Below are positions 19,398 to 28,907 of a DNA stretch of 46,415 nucleotides, piece after piece. Each line of letters opens with the position of its first letter. Position 1 is the stretch's first letter. The DNA is from Candidatus Vogelbacteria bacterium RIFOXYD1_FULL_46_19 (GTDB taxonomy: Bacteria; Patescibacteriota; Minisyncoccia; Phycocordibacterales; XYD1-FULL-46-19), in NCBI GenBank assembly GCA_001824825.1, contig MHTK01000006.1, positions 1-46,415 of the forward strand, given 5' to 3'. Position numbers and translations under genes: made by a program. The notes beneath the pieces were generated by a model. That model did no database searches. It saw only the letters and a program-made list of their open reading frames with translations, and was not told the DNA's origin.

Positions 19398-20600
19398 ATG
19401 AATCCTATAAATTTTCAAGTTGCTAAGACCACGGGCCGACTAGCTCGAGCGGGGGTACTAGCGACGCCTCATGGTGAGATGTTAACCCCAACTTTAACGG
19501 TGGTGGGTACTAAAGGGACGGTTAAAGCCCTCACTCCGGAGCAACTGAGAGCGGTGGGGGTTCAAGCGGTTTTAGCTAATACTTATCACTTATACTTAGA
19601 GCCCGGTGACGAGCAGGTGGCGGCGGCCGGCGGCTTGCATCAGTTTATGAATTGGGCCGGACCCATTTACACCGACTCGGGTGGCTTTCAAGTTTTTTCT
19701 TTAGGGGCGGCCTATGGCGAGGGTGGAGTGACCAAGTTTGCGGCGACGGGCGAGCAAAATGCTAAAACAATGGCTGCCGAAGGGGTGGTTAAACTAGCTC
19801 GGATCGATGATGACGGGGTGACGTTTAAGTCACATTTAGATGGATCGGAACATCGTTTGACTCCGGAAAAATCAATTGCTATTCAGCATAACTTAAAAGC
19901 CGACGTAATTTTTGCTTTTGATGAGTGTACTTCCCCTCAGGCTGATTACCGGTATCAAGTCGAGGCGTTGGAGCGGACTCACTCTTGGGCTAAGCGTTCT
20001 TTGGCTTACCACCAAGCGTCGTCCCCAGCCGAAGAGCAAGGGCTATTTGGGATTATTCAAGGCGGGCGGTTTGAAGATTTGCGGCGTCGGTCGGCGGAAA
20101 CTCTGAGCGCGATGACCGGGTTGGCCGGGTTTGGAATCGGGGGGTCATTTTCTAAAGCCGATTTAGGGGCATCGATAGAGATAGTTAGTGAAATTTTACC
20201 TCGGGATAAACCGCGCCATTTGTTAGGGATTGGGGAACCGGAAGATTTGCTAGCCGGAGTAGCGGCGGGGATTGATACTTTCGACTGTGTCGCTCCAACC
20301 AGAATGGCGAGAAATGGTACTTTGTATACCAGACAGGGTAAAATTAATATTTTTAACAATCGCTATCGGTCGGCCCTGCGGCCAATTGAGGAAGAGTGTG
20401 ATTGCTATACCTGCCGACATTATACTCAAGCCTACCTGGCTCATCTTTTTAGGAGTAAAGAGATGCTCGCGGCCACTCTCGCCTCCATTCATAACTTACG
20501 TTTTATTGTCCGACTCTTGGAAGAAATCAGACAAGCCATCTTAGATAATAATTTTTCTACTTTTCAGACGGCTTTTTTGACGGATTATTGCCGTCACTAA
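19398..20600 (+). CDS. tgt: Queuine tRNA-ribosyltransferase
   Basis: 'ANTYHLYLEPGDEQV...YTDSGGFQVFSL...FAFDECTSP...GIIQGG...GFGIGG...IDTFDCVAPTRMARNGTLYT...CDCYTCRHYTQAYLAHLF'. Confidence 0.95.
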   Translation: MNPINFQVAKTTGRLARAGVLATPHGEMLTPTLTVVGTKGTVKALTPEQLRAVGVQAVLANTYHLYLEPGDEQVAAAGGLHQFMNWAGPIYTDSGGFQVFSLGAAYGEGGVTKFAATGEQNAKTMAAEGVVKLARIDDDGVTFKSHLDGSEHRLTPEKSIAIQHNLKADVIFAFDECTSPQADYRYQVEALERTHSWAKRSLAYHQASSPAEEQGLFGIIQGGRFEDLRRRSAETLSAMTGLAGFGIGGSFSKADLGASIEIVSEILPRDKPRHLLGIGEPEDLLAGVAAGIDTFDCVAPTRMARNGTLYTRQGKINIFNNRYRSALRPIEEECDCYTCRHYTQAYLAHLFRSKEMLAATLASIHNLRFIVRLLEEIRQAILDNNFSTFQTAFLTDYCRH

Positions 20601-20679
20601 TTGGGTGATAAAATAATTTAACTGTGTTATGCTGGCGGCTGATCAATATGATGTGAAAAATAGGAAAGGAGTTTAAGCT

Positions 20680-20955
20680 ATGTCTTCATTGGAAGTGAGT
20701 GAGGAGTCAGAACAAGTTTATCAAGTTCCAGCCTCAACTTTTGAAGCCGCTTTAGGGCGGTTACTCAAAAAGATCGAGGGTTCTAAAGCTTCTTACAACC
20801 CGACTATGGAAGAAATTTCCCATTACGTCATAGCTCGGCGGCATTTTCCTTATTTATGCCAGGCTATCGATGAGGTGGTCTTGCTCTGTCCTGGTGGAGG
20901 TCCGACTTTTATGAAAAAGCCTTATGATCCCACGGAAACCAAGCGGGTCATCTAG
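20680..20955 (+). CDS. Hypothetical small protein
   Basis: 91-aa ORF with SD AAAGGAG and a downstream terminator. Confidence 0.6.
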   Translation: MSSLEVSEESEQVYQVPASTFEAALGRLLKKIEGSKASYNPTMEEISHYVIARRHFPYLCQAIDEVVLLCPGGGPTFMKKPYDPTETKRVI

Positions 20956-20993
20956 TAGGACACGATTGTTTTATCTTTTTATCGTTTTCATTT

Positions 20994-21034
20994 AACGCCT
21001 CAGTGAAGAAATTCATTTAGGCGTTTCCTTTTTT
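20994..21034 (+). terminator. Rho-independent terminator
   Basis: AACGCCT...AGGCGTT stem with TTCCTTTTTTC tail. Confidence 0.65.
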
Positions 21035-21061
21035 CTGTGAGGTCTGTTAAATTAAGCCAAT

Positions 21062-23086
21062 ATGAATGGTTTTAATTTAAGTACCGAATACACCCCCAAG
21101 GGTGACCAACCGAAGGCGATTGAAGCGCTGGTCAAGGGTCTAGAGTCTGGCCTGGCTGATCAAACCCTTTTGGGCGTGACCGGCTCGGGTAAAACTTATA
21201 CCGCAGCTAATGTGATAGCGAGGGTCAACAAGCCAACTTTGGTTATTGCCCACAACAAAACCTTAGCGGCCCAACTGGCTCAAGAGTATCGCGATTTCTT
21301 TCCCAACAATGCGGTGCATTATTTTGTGTCTTATTACGACTATTACCAGCCGGAAGCCTACTTGCCGGTGACTGATACTTATATTGAAAAGGATGCCGCC
21401 ATTAACGAGGAAATTGAGCGTTTGCGTCACGCCTCCACCCAGGCCCTGCTATCACGGTCGGATGTTATTATTGTGGCATCAGTATCTTGTATATACGGCT
21501 TGGGTAGTCCAGCTGAATATGAGCGGGAACACATGCGGATTTTGGTTGATCAAACCATATCGAGAGAGTCTTTTATGAAAGAGTTGATCGCTCGCTTTTT
21601 TGAACGGACGAATGCTGATCTGACACCCGGGACTTTTCGGTCGATTGGTAACTCGATAGAAATAATGCCGGCTTCAGAAAAAGAAATTTACAATATTAAA
21701 ATTTCGGGTGGGGCGATTACAGAAATTCTGCGTCTGGATGCGGTCAGTCGATCGGTGGTCGCAGAATTAAACGATTTTTATTTATTTCCGGCCAAACACT
21801 TTGTGACCACCGAAGCTGAACGACGGCGAGCGATAGGCAGTATTTCGGCCGAACTGGAAGATCAGCTTAAAAAATTAGCCAAACAAGGGAAGGTGTTGGA
21901 GGTGGAGCGTTTGAAAAGGCGGACCCGCTATGACTTGGCTTTGATTGCAGAAATTGGCTATTGTAACGGCATCGAAAATTATTCGAGACATTTATCGGGC
22001 CGGCCCGCCGGCGAAGCACCAGACACGCTTTTGTCCTATTTTCCGAAAACCACCGATGGTCGACCAGACTTTTTAACTATTATCGACGAGTCTCATGTGA
22101 GCGTGTCGCAAATCGGGGGGATGTACGCCGGTGATCGGAGCCGGAAAGAAACTTTGGTCGAGTATGGTTTTCGTTTACCTAGTGCTTTGGATAACCGGCC
22201 CCTTAAATTTTCCGAATTTCGGGAGCGAGTGGGTCCGATAATTTATACCAGTGCCACTCCGGGGTCTTACGAGTTGGAGTATAGCGAGCCGCCGGCGGGG
22301 AAAATAGTAGAGCAAATTATCCGTCCGACCGGCCTCTTAGACCCCCAGCTTGAGATTCGGCCGGTGGTGGGGAGGGCTAGTTATTCGGGCCAAGTTCAAG
22401 ATTTTATTACCGAAGCTAAAAAAGAAATTAAAAAAGGTTACCGTGCCATAGCGACCACCCTGACCAAGAAAATGGCCGAAGACCTGAGTGAGTTCCTAAA
22501 AGCGGCCGGGATTAAGGCTGAGTATTTGCACAGCGAAATTAAAACTTTGGATCGAATTATGATCCTTAGTAATTTTCGTAAAGGGGAGTTTGATGTTTTG
22601 GTGGGGGTGAACCTGTTGCGGGAAGGTTTGGATTTACCCGAGGTGTCGTTTATCGGCATTTTGGATGCGGATAAGGAAGGATTTTTACGCTCGGAAACTT
22701 CACTGGTCCAAACTATTGGTCGGGCGGCTCGTAATGTAGACGGCCGGGTAATTCTCTACGCGGATGTCGTGACTGGCTCCATGAAGCGGGCAATAGACGA
22801 GACCAACCGGCGACGAAGTATTCAGCTTGAGTATAACAAGAAGCATAGCATCACTCCGCAGTCGATCAAAAAAAATATTAAGAATATTACGGACAGTATT
22901 ATGTCGGAACGGGAGAAGACTGTGCGTCGTCTGATCGAACTTGACCAAGCCACCGTGGGTACAGATAAAAAGGCCCTAAAAAAGCTAATCAAAGATAAAG
23001 AAAGGCAAATGTCGGAAGCGGTCAAACTTCTGGACTTCGAAACCGCGGCCATTTTGCGGGATGAGATTAAAGTATTAACTAATTAA
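21062..23086 (+). CDS. uvrB: Excinuclease ABC subunit B
   Basis: 'YTPKGDQPKAIEALV...LLGVTGSGKTYTAANVI...VHYFVSYYDYYQPEAYLPVTDTYIEKDAAIN...VGVNLLREGLDLPEVSFIGILDADKEGFLRSETSLVQTIGRAARN', C-terminal UVR motif. Confidence 0.97.
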   Translation: MNGFNLSTEYTPKGDQPKAIEALVKGLESGLADQTLLGVTGSGKTYTAANVIARVNKPTLVIAHNKTLAAQLAQEYRDFFPNNAVHYFVSYYDYYQPEAYLPVTDTYIEKDAAINEEIERLRHASTQALLSRSDVIIVASVSCIYGLGSPAEYEREHMRILVDQTISRESFMKELIARFFERTNADLTPGTFRSIGNSIEIMPASEKEIYNIKISGGAITEILRLDAVSRSVVAELNDFYLFPAKHFVTTEAERRRAIGSISAELEDQLKKLAKQGKVLEVERLKRRTRYDLALIAEIGYCNGIENYSRHLSGRPAGEAPDTLLSYFPKTTDGRPDFLTIIDESHVSVSQIGGMYAGDRSRKETLVEYGFRLPSALDNRPLKFSEFRERVGPIIYTSATPGSYELEYSEPPAGKIVEQIIRPTGLLDPQLEIRPVVGRASYSGQVQDFITEAKKEIKKGYRAIATTLTKKMAEDLSEFLKAAGIKAEYLHSEIKTLDRIMILSNFRKGEFDVLVGVNLLREGLDLPEVSFIGILDADKEGFLRSETSLVQTIGRAARNVDGRVILYADVVTGSMKRAIDETNRRRSIQLEYNKKHSITPQSIKKNIKNITDSIMSEREKTVRRLIELDQATVGTDKKALKKLIKDKERQMSEAVKLLDFETAAILRDEIKVLTN

Positions 23087-23177
23087 AATAGTACTCTCTA
23101 AGGGGAGGCCTTAGAGAGTTGGGGATAACTTCGTTCATATCCCTTGACAACATAATTCTATCTGCTAAGCTGTAGGT

Positions 23178-24041
23178 ATGTCCAGAGATACTAAATACTC
23201 AATCAAGAACCTACAGAAAGACTTTCCTACCGACGAAGCCTGTCTCGCCTTTATCTTCGATACTCTACATAGCCACAAGTGCTCTTGTGGGGGCGAATAC
23301 CGACCGGTAAAGGGACGTAAGCAGTTCCAGTGTTCTAAGTGCCGTTTCCAGATCGCTCCAGCCTCTGGTACGATATTTCATAAGTCTGATACCCCTCTTA
23401 CCCTCTGGTTCCACGCTATCTGGATATTCTCTAATGCTAAGTCTGGTATCTCGGCCAAGGAAATGGAGCGACAGCTAGGAGTCACCTACAAGTGCGCTTG
23501 GCGGATTCTTTCTCTGATCCGTAAGGCTCTTAAAGATGAAAACAAGGACAAGTTGGGCGGTGATGTAGAGATAGACACTGGTTTCTTGGGTGGCCGACAC
23601 TATGCGGGTCGCAATAACGAGAAGTTAAGTGAATCTATTGCTAAGAAAGCAGTGGTTAATGTTGCCTACGAACGAGGTGGCCGAATCGTGGCAGAAATTG
23701 CTACTGATAATTCATCAGAATCTATGCGGGGGTTTGTGGAAAAGTATGTCTCACAAAATGCTCGGATGTATACCGACAGTAGTCGTGTCTATCATCAGTT
23801 TAACGAGCGGGATATTGAAAAGGTAAACCACAATAAGCGGGAGTTTTCTCGTGGGACAGTGCATATCAATACTGTAGAGACGTTTTTTGCCCACCTAAAA
23901 CGGAGTATGCGGGGTACCTATAAAGTGCTATCTAAGAAGCACCTACAGTCTTACCTTGACCTTTTTGTCTGGCACTACAACAATCGACACAACGACAGGG
24001 AGAGGTTTGCGGTTTTGCTCGGTACCGTATTGCATGCTTAA
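23178..24041 (+). CDS. IS1595-family (ISXO2-like) transposase
   Basis: N-terminal zinc ribbon 'CSCGGEYRPVKGRKQFQCSKCRFQIAPASGTIFHKSDTPLTLWFHAIW', 'GGDVEIDTGFLGGRHYAGR', 'YTDSSRVYHQF', 'TVETFFAHLKRSMRGTYKVLSKKHLQSYLDLFVWHYNNR'. Confidence 0.92.
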   Translation: MSRDTKYSIKNLQKDFPTDEACLAFIFDTLHSHKCSCGGEYRPVKGRKQFQCSKCRFQIAPASGTIFHKSDTPLTLWFHAIWIFSNAKSGISAKEMERQLGVTYKCAWRILSLIRKALKDENKDKLGGDVEIDTGFLGGRHYAGRNNEKLSESIAKKAVVNVAYERGGRIVAEIATDNSSESMRGFVEKYVSQNARMYTDSSRVYHQFNERDIEKVNHNKREFSRGTVHINTVETFFAHLKRSMRGTYKVLSKKHLQSYLDLFVWHYNNRHNDRERFAVLLGTVLHA

Positions 24042-24049
24042 GTACAGAT

Positions 24050-24706
24050 ATGAAAAACTTTTTAGAAACAATCATATTGAAGTTGAATAAAATAAGTAAG
24101 TACGACCATATTACCTTTTTTAAAAAAACTTGGAAACTGGCTACTGGTTTTTACCAAAGGTTAGTGAAACCACATACTTTAATCGTGCTTATAACTATCT
24201 GTAGCATTTTATCAATAGTATTGAGTTCCACTCTATTTTACTTTGACAACAAAAAAGATACATCTTTTTTCTCCTCTCTATACGTTAACGATCTTACTAA
24301 CCGATTTGTAGCCAAAAACGACATCCTACGCCTAAATCATATTATAAGCCAAATCCATTTTTGCTCGACCAGCGGAAACGGTGAAAGTAAGTGCGCATTT
24401 GTACCTCTCGAACCTTCATTCATGCAGCAAGCATATATGGCCCACGAGGCCATGAAGGGTAAGATGTTTGTGAGTACTAGCTTTTTACAAAGTATTGATA
24501 CTCCTAAGGAGTATTATGATGCTATCGATCAGCAAGCTATAAATAACGCAAACGCCCATGTTTTCCAAAACGTCTACGAACTTAATAAAATCGAAATAAC
24601 GGAGAATAAAGTTTTTTGGTTTTTATCGCTTGTTCAAATACTAAACGCTTTCTTTGCAATAACGCTTTTCTATCAAGAGAGAAAAGAGAGAACAGCCAAG
24701 CAATAG
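24050..24706 (+). CDS. Hypothetical two-TM passenger protein inside the IS
   Basis: 218-aa ORF 8 bp after the transposase stop and inside the right inverted end; TM segments 'LIVLITICSILSIVLSSTLFYF' and 'VFWFLSLVQILNAFFAITLFY'. Confidence 0.65.
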   Translation: MKNFLETIILKLNKISKYDHITFFKKTWKLATGFYQRLVKPHTLIVLITICSILSIVLSSTLFYFDNKKDTSFFSSLYVNDLTNRFVAKNDILRLNHIISQIHFCSTSGNGESKCAFVPLEPSFMQQAYMAHEAMKGKMFVSTSFLQSIDTPKEYYDAIDQQAINNANAHVFQNVYELNKIEITENKVFWFLSLVQILNAFFAITLFYQERKERTAKQ

Positions 24707-24858
24707 GTATATACCGAAGCTAAGTAAAGTAAGTTTATAGGCCAGTTTTTCATTTTATATAATTATGTTGTTAAGGGACACGAGTGGATAACTTGGCTTG
24801 CCGGTGAACGCTCGTTCACCTATAATAAATTTATTACCACTAAGTCATTTATATCCTA

Positions 24859-25052
24859 TGAACTACCTCCAATACAAAAAATCTATCAGCTTAGAACTCG
24901 CCACTCTAAACGCTCAGATTGATCGAAAGATTTTGCGCGGCCAGTCTTACTACCGCGAAGCTTTGCGTCATAAAATTTTAACGCGACAGCTGAACCGACT
25001 AGCCGGCAAGACTTACTTCTCCCGCTTGATGTCCAACCTGGCCCTGTTCTAG
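24859..25052 (+). CDS. Small hypothetical protein upstream of the lexA-like gene
   Basis: MNYLQYKKSISLELATLNAQIDRKILRG..., basic helical 64-aa ORF 14 nt before the lexA-like gene. Confidence 0.5.
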
Positions 25053-25065
25053 TAATATTTTTTAT

Positions 25066-25635
25066 ATGATTACACTTCAATATCAAAAGCTCATGGCCTT
25101 CTATAGCCGAGAAGGGCGAATGCCGACTTATACGGAAATGATGAGTTTGTTTAACTTTCGCTCTAAAAATGCTGTTTATAAATTGGTCAACAAACTGGTG
25201 GAGGCCGACTTGGTGCTAAAAGATCGCCTGGGTCGCTTGCAACCCAGTAAAGCGGCGACCGAGGTACCTTTCTTGGGCTTGGTGACGGCTGGCTTACCAG
25301 CGGCGGTGGACGCGCTGGACCATTTTGATACTTTAAACTTAAATGACTTCTTGATTGATAAAAAAGATAAAACTTTTATCTTGGAAGTGGACGGCGACTC
25401 CATGATCGAAGCCCATATTGACGATGGCGACCTGGTGATTGCTGAAAAAACCGACACTGCTCGCGATGGTGACATTGTGATTGCTAAAGTTGATGGTGAA
25501 TTTACGATGAAATATTTTAGGCGGAAGGGGACTAAGGTTTGGCTGGACCCAGCCAACAAGCGCTACGAGCCCATTTACCCGGAAATGGAGTTGGAGGTGG
25601 TGGCTCTCGTCAAAGGGGTGATTAGAAAGTATTAG
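25066..25635 (+). CDS. lexA: LexA-like SOS repressor / S24 autopeptidase
   Basis: N-terminal HTH-like region, Ala-Gly cleavage context 'LVTAGLPAA', 'VDGDSMIEAHIDDGDLVI' Ser and 'DGEFTMKYF' Lys motifs. Confidence 0.82.
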   Translation: MITLQYQKLMAFYSREGRMPTYTEMMSLFNFRSKNAVYKLVNKLVEADLVLKDRLGRLQPSKAATEVPFLGLVTAGLPAAVDALDHFDTLNLNDFLIDKKDKTFILEVDGDSMIEAHIDDGDLVIAEKTDTARDGDIVIAKVDGEFTMKYFRRKGTKVWLDPANKRYEPIYPEMELEVVALVKGVIRKY

Positions 25636-25780
25636 GTCCGGGGACCACTAAAGAGTTGCTAGTTTAAAACACTGGTGATCTGTGTTAGAGTGCACTGACC
25701 CCTATAGACCACTGGCCGGGGTTTTTGGCGTCGGGAGACTCACTCTAAAAGGTGAGTCATAACAATCATTGCGACCAACT

Positions 25781-28432
25781 ATGAAAGAATCAGACAAAAA
25801 AATAAAAATTAAAGGGGCCCGCACCCACAATTTAAAAAACATTGACTTAGAGATCCCCCGCGACCAGCTAGTGGTTTTTACCGGTTTGTCGGGTTCGGGT
25901 AAGTCGTCACTGGCTTTTGATACTATCTTTGCTGAGGGTCAGCGACGTTATGTGGAGTCGCTCTCTTCTTACGCGCGGCAGTTTTTGCGGCAAATGCAAA
26001 AGCCGGACGTGGACGAAATTACCGGCTTATCACCGGCTATTTCTATTGACCAAAAATCGCGCTCGCAAAATCCTCGCTCGACTGTAGCCACTATCACCGA
26101 AATTTATGACTACTTACGAGTCTTATTTGCGCGAGTGGGCCGGCCACACTGCCTGGTTTGTGGGGAAGCTATCGTTAAGTTGTCGCACGATGAGATTGTG
26201 GGTTTGGCTTTAAAAAAAGTCAGATCTTTACTGAAAAAATCCGCTGGGGTCGATAGCTTGCAGATTTACGCCCCCTTGATCAGAGGGCGAAAAGGCGAGT
26301 ATTACCAAATGCTATATGACCTGATTGATAAGGGGTATAGCGAAGTTTTGATTGACGATATTCGGTACAACTTGCGCGAGCGGATTGAATTGGGTCGAAT
26401 GAAAAAGCATGATATTGACGTCTTAGTGGATGAAATTGATTTGGTCGACTTTAAACCGCTACCTAAAGGTAAAGAGCTTAAAAACGAAGTGGGGAAGGCT
26501 GTTTATGACAATGCTTATGGTCGGCTAACCGAAGCTGTGGAGCGAGCTCTAAAGGAAGCCGACGGTTTAGTGCGAGTGGTGATCGGTTCACCTAAAACTA
26601 AGAAAAAAGTTTTAGCGGAGGCCAGTGAACAATCGATTTTATCGGCCAAATTTGCCTGCCCCCGCGACGGGTTCTCTTTTCCGGAAATTGAGCCTCGGCT
26701 TTTTTCCTTTAACTCACCCTACGGGGCTTGTCCGGAGTGTCATGGCTTAGGGACCAAGCACTTATATAGTGATAAACCTTGCCCGGTGTGCAAAGGCTCC
26801 CGTCTGCGTCAAGAATCGCTCCACGTTTTATTGGAGTCTGATGTTAAAACTTTGCCTAAGGCTAAAAATATTGTGGAATTAGCAGCCCTGTCCATTCGAG
26901 AAGCGGATGAGTTCTTCAAAAACATTAAGTTAACAGCCAAGGAAAAGCAGATTGCCGAAATGGTGCTAAGAGAGATTGAGTCTCGGCTTAAATTTTTACT
27001 CGACGTGGGTTTGGACTATATTTCTTTGGATCGGCGAGCTAATACTTTATCGGGCGGTGAAGCTCAGCGGATCCGTTTGGCCTCGCAGCTTGGTTCACGG
27101 TTGGTTGGAACTTTATATGTTTTAGACGAACCGACCATAGGACTGCACTCGCGCGATAATGATTTACTGATTAAAACTTTGCTCGATTTGCGTGACCTGG
27201 GCAACACTATCGTAGTGGTAGAACATGATGAAGATACTATTTATGCTTCGGATTTTTTAGTGGATATTGGGCCAGGAGCCGGGGTACATGGGGGTAATAT
27301 TGTGGTGGCCGCTCCGACGGAAAATTTACTAACCGCTAAGACTAATGATTTTAATTCGCTGACAGTGGACTATTTGCGGGGCGAAAAATCGGTGCCGATA
27401 CCACTGAAACGTCGAACTAGTGACAAGGGTCACATCCGCATTCGGGGGGGAGAAGTTTTTAATATTAAACATTTAAACATTGATATTCCACTCGGAAAAT
27501 TAGTTAGCATTACAGGGGTCTCTGGTTCTGGTAAGTCTAGTTTTGTTTACGAGATTTTGCACAAAAATCTAAAGGCGCGCTTTGATCGGAAGTACCGATC
27601 TAACGAGTTATTTAACTGCCGGGAATTTACCGGCAGCGAGTACATTGGCCGGGAAATTATGATTGACCAGTCGCCTATTGGTCGGACCCCACGGTCTAAC
27701 CCGGCCACTTATACCGGAGCTTTTACCTGGATTAGAGATCTCTTTGCTTCGACCGAGTACGCCCGCTTGCGCGGTTGGAAGCCGGGGCGGTTTTCATTCA
27801 ATGTTAAAGGGGGCCGCTGTGAAGCCTGTCAAGGTAATGGTTTACTAGCGGTGGAAATGCATTTTTTGCCGACTGTCTATGTTACTTGTGATATCTGTAG
27901 TGGTACTCGTTACGAACAAGAAACCTTGGAAGCTAAGTATAAGGGTAAGAATATAAATGAGGTGTTGCATATGACCATTGAAGAGGCCTCCAGCTTTTTT
28001 CGTGACTATCCGGCGATAGCCGATCGTTTGCGTACTTTAAACGAAGTGGGTTTGGGCTATTTGGAACTAGGTCAGTCGGCCACCACTTTATCGGGTGGTG
28101 AAGCTCAAAGAGTAAAAATATCATCCGAACTGTATCGGCCGTTTGTCCAAAAGTCCATTTATATTTTAGACGAGCCGACGGTTGGTTTACATTATGAAGA
28201 TGTTAAAAATTTGGTCGATATACTACACAAGTTGGTCGAGCGAGGTAATACTGTGGTAGTCATCGAACATAATTTAGATGTGATTAAAAATGCCGATTAT
28301 GTGATTGACTTAGGGCCGGACGGGGGCTCTGGTGGCGGAGATTTGGTAGCCAAAGGGACACCGGAAGAAGTGGCCGCCACCGATACCCACACTGGACGCT
28401 ACTTGCGTAAGCATTTACGGAAAACCAAATAA
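25781..28432 (+). CDS. uvrA: Excinuclease ABC subunit A
   Basis: '[58 protein letters not shown]', zinc-binding CxxC modules, '[17 protein letters not shown]', '[14 protein letters not shown]'. Start at ATG 25781. Confidence 0.97.
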   Translation: MKESDKKIKIKGARTHNLKNIDLEIPRDQLVVFTGLSGSGKSSLAFDTIFAEGQRRYVESLSSYARQFLRQMQKPDVDEITGLSPAISIDQKSRSQNPRSTVATITEIYDYLRVLFARVGRPHCLVCGEAIVKLSHDEIVGLALKKVRSLLKKSAGVDSLQIYAPLIRGRKGEYYQMLYDLIDKGYSEVLIDDIRYNLRERIELGRMKKHDIDVLVDEIDLVDFKPLPKGKELKNEVGKAVYDNAYGRLTEAVERALKEADGLVRVVIGSPKTKKKVLAEASEQSILSAKFACPRDGFSFPEIEPRLFSFNSPYGACPECHGLGTKHLYSDKPCPVCKGSRLRQESLHVLLESDVKTLPKAKNIVELAALSIREADEFFKNIKLTAKEKQIAEMVLREIESRLKFLLDVGLDYISLDRRANTLSGGEAQRIRLASQLGSRLVGTLYVLDEPTIGLHSRDNDLLIKTLLDLRDLGNTIVVVEHDEDTIYASDFLVDIGPGAGVHGGNIVVAAPTENLLTAKTNDFNSLTVDYLRGEKSVPIPLKRRTSDKGHIRIRGGEVFNIKHLNIDIPLGKLVSITGVSGSGKSSFVYEILHKNLKARFDRKYRSNELFNCREFTGSEYIGREIMIDQSPIGRTPRSNPATYTGAFTWIRDLFASTEYARLRGWKPGRFSFNVKGGRCEACQGNGLLAVEMHFLPTVYVTCDICSGTRYEQETLEAKYKGKNINEVLHMTIEEASSFFRDYPAIADRLRTLNEVGLGYLELGQSATTLSGGEAQRVKISSELYRPFVQKSIYILDEPTVGLHYEDVKNLVDILHKLVERGNTVVVIEHNLDVIKNADYVIDLGPDGGSGGGDLVAKGTPEEVAATDTHTGRYLRKHLRKTK

Positions 28433-28446
28433 GTCGAAATAAAAAA

Positions 28447-28570
28447 GACCCCTCAGGTGAAGGAGTGAACAAACACCTAAGGGGTTCCGGAAGGTGACGT
28501 TTCGGTAGCCAGGTCTGCCCAAGGCAAGCCCTAGGCAGTTGGTGAGGCTAAGCGAAACAACAGGACCGGA
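28447..28570 (-). ncRNA. Candidate minus-strand small RNA 2 (long irregular hairpin plus terminator)
   Basis: Nested pairs CCGG 28487-28490/28566-28569, GTTTCG 28499-28504/CGAAAC 28553-28558, AGCC/GGCT, CTGCC/GGCAG; minus-strand terminator stem 28448-28459/28474-28485 with T6; TTGACA (28602-28607, minus) and a TATAAA-like -10 upstream. Confidence 0.55.
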
Positions 28571-28617
28571 TATTTATGAATTTATATGATGGATTAATAT
28601 TTGTCAACTTTAGCTAT

Positions 28618-28850
28618 AAAAATTTGCCCCCTCACATTGCTGTAGAGGGGGCAGACGGAACGGAGAGGACCTGCTTGGGAAAGACTTGGGTCTAAGTACT
28701 CACTTGCGGTTGTTACCACAAGCTGACTGCGGTCGCGCAGTGAGTACGAAACTAGGAAACCAGCTTGGGTTGGAATACTATTGCAGGCCCCCAAAACTGC
28801 TGGTTTCGACCCCATCCGAATTTGTGTGGATCCTCGGGTTCTCGTCTAAT
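28618..28850 (-). ncRNA. Candidate minus-strand small RNA 1 (multi-hairpin, terminated)
   Basis: Minus promoter TTGACT-N17-TAAACT (28878-28883, 28855-28860); perfect stems GTACTCACT/AGTGAGTAC and GAAACCAGC/GCTGGTTTC; terminator TGCCCCCTC...GAGGGGGCA followed by AATTTTTAT. No plausible ORF. Confidence 0.55.
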
Positions 28851-28907
28851 TGTTAGTTTAATCTATCACTAGACAGGAGTCAAGGGATAACATTACACTA
28901 CTAGTCT

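Larger units (their letters stand above)
23131..24785 (+). mobile_element. IS1595/ISXO2-like insertion sequence carrying a passenger gene
   Basis: Near-perfect inverted ends TCCCTTGACAACATAATT (23140-23157) and AATTATGTTGTTAAGGGA (24761-24778, one difference), with a 9-bp direct repeat GGATAACTT just outside each end (23123-23131, 24786-24794). Confidence 0.75.

Noticed and set aside
20057-20544. Antisense and out-of-frame ORFs inside tgt, uvrA, uvrB, alaS and others
   Set aside because: Shadows of strongly conserved coding frames; no independent start or family evidence.
19398-20600. tgt as part of a DNA 7-deazaguanine modification system
   Set aside because: Motifs are those of ordinary bacterial tRNA TGT and no dpd-type partners are present.
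28447-28570. Bacterial SRP (4.5S) RNA
   Set aside because: The size and single-hairpin shape fit, but the conserved apical GGAA/AGCAGCC-type motif is not present in the expected place.
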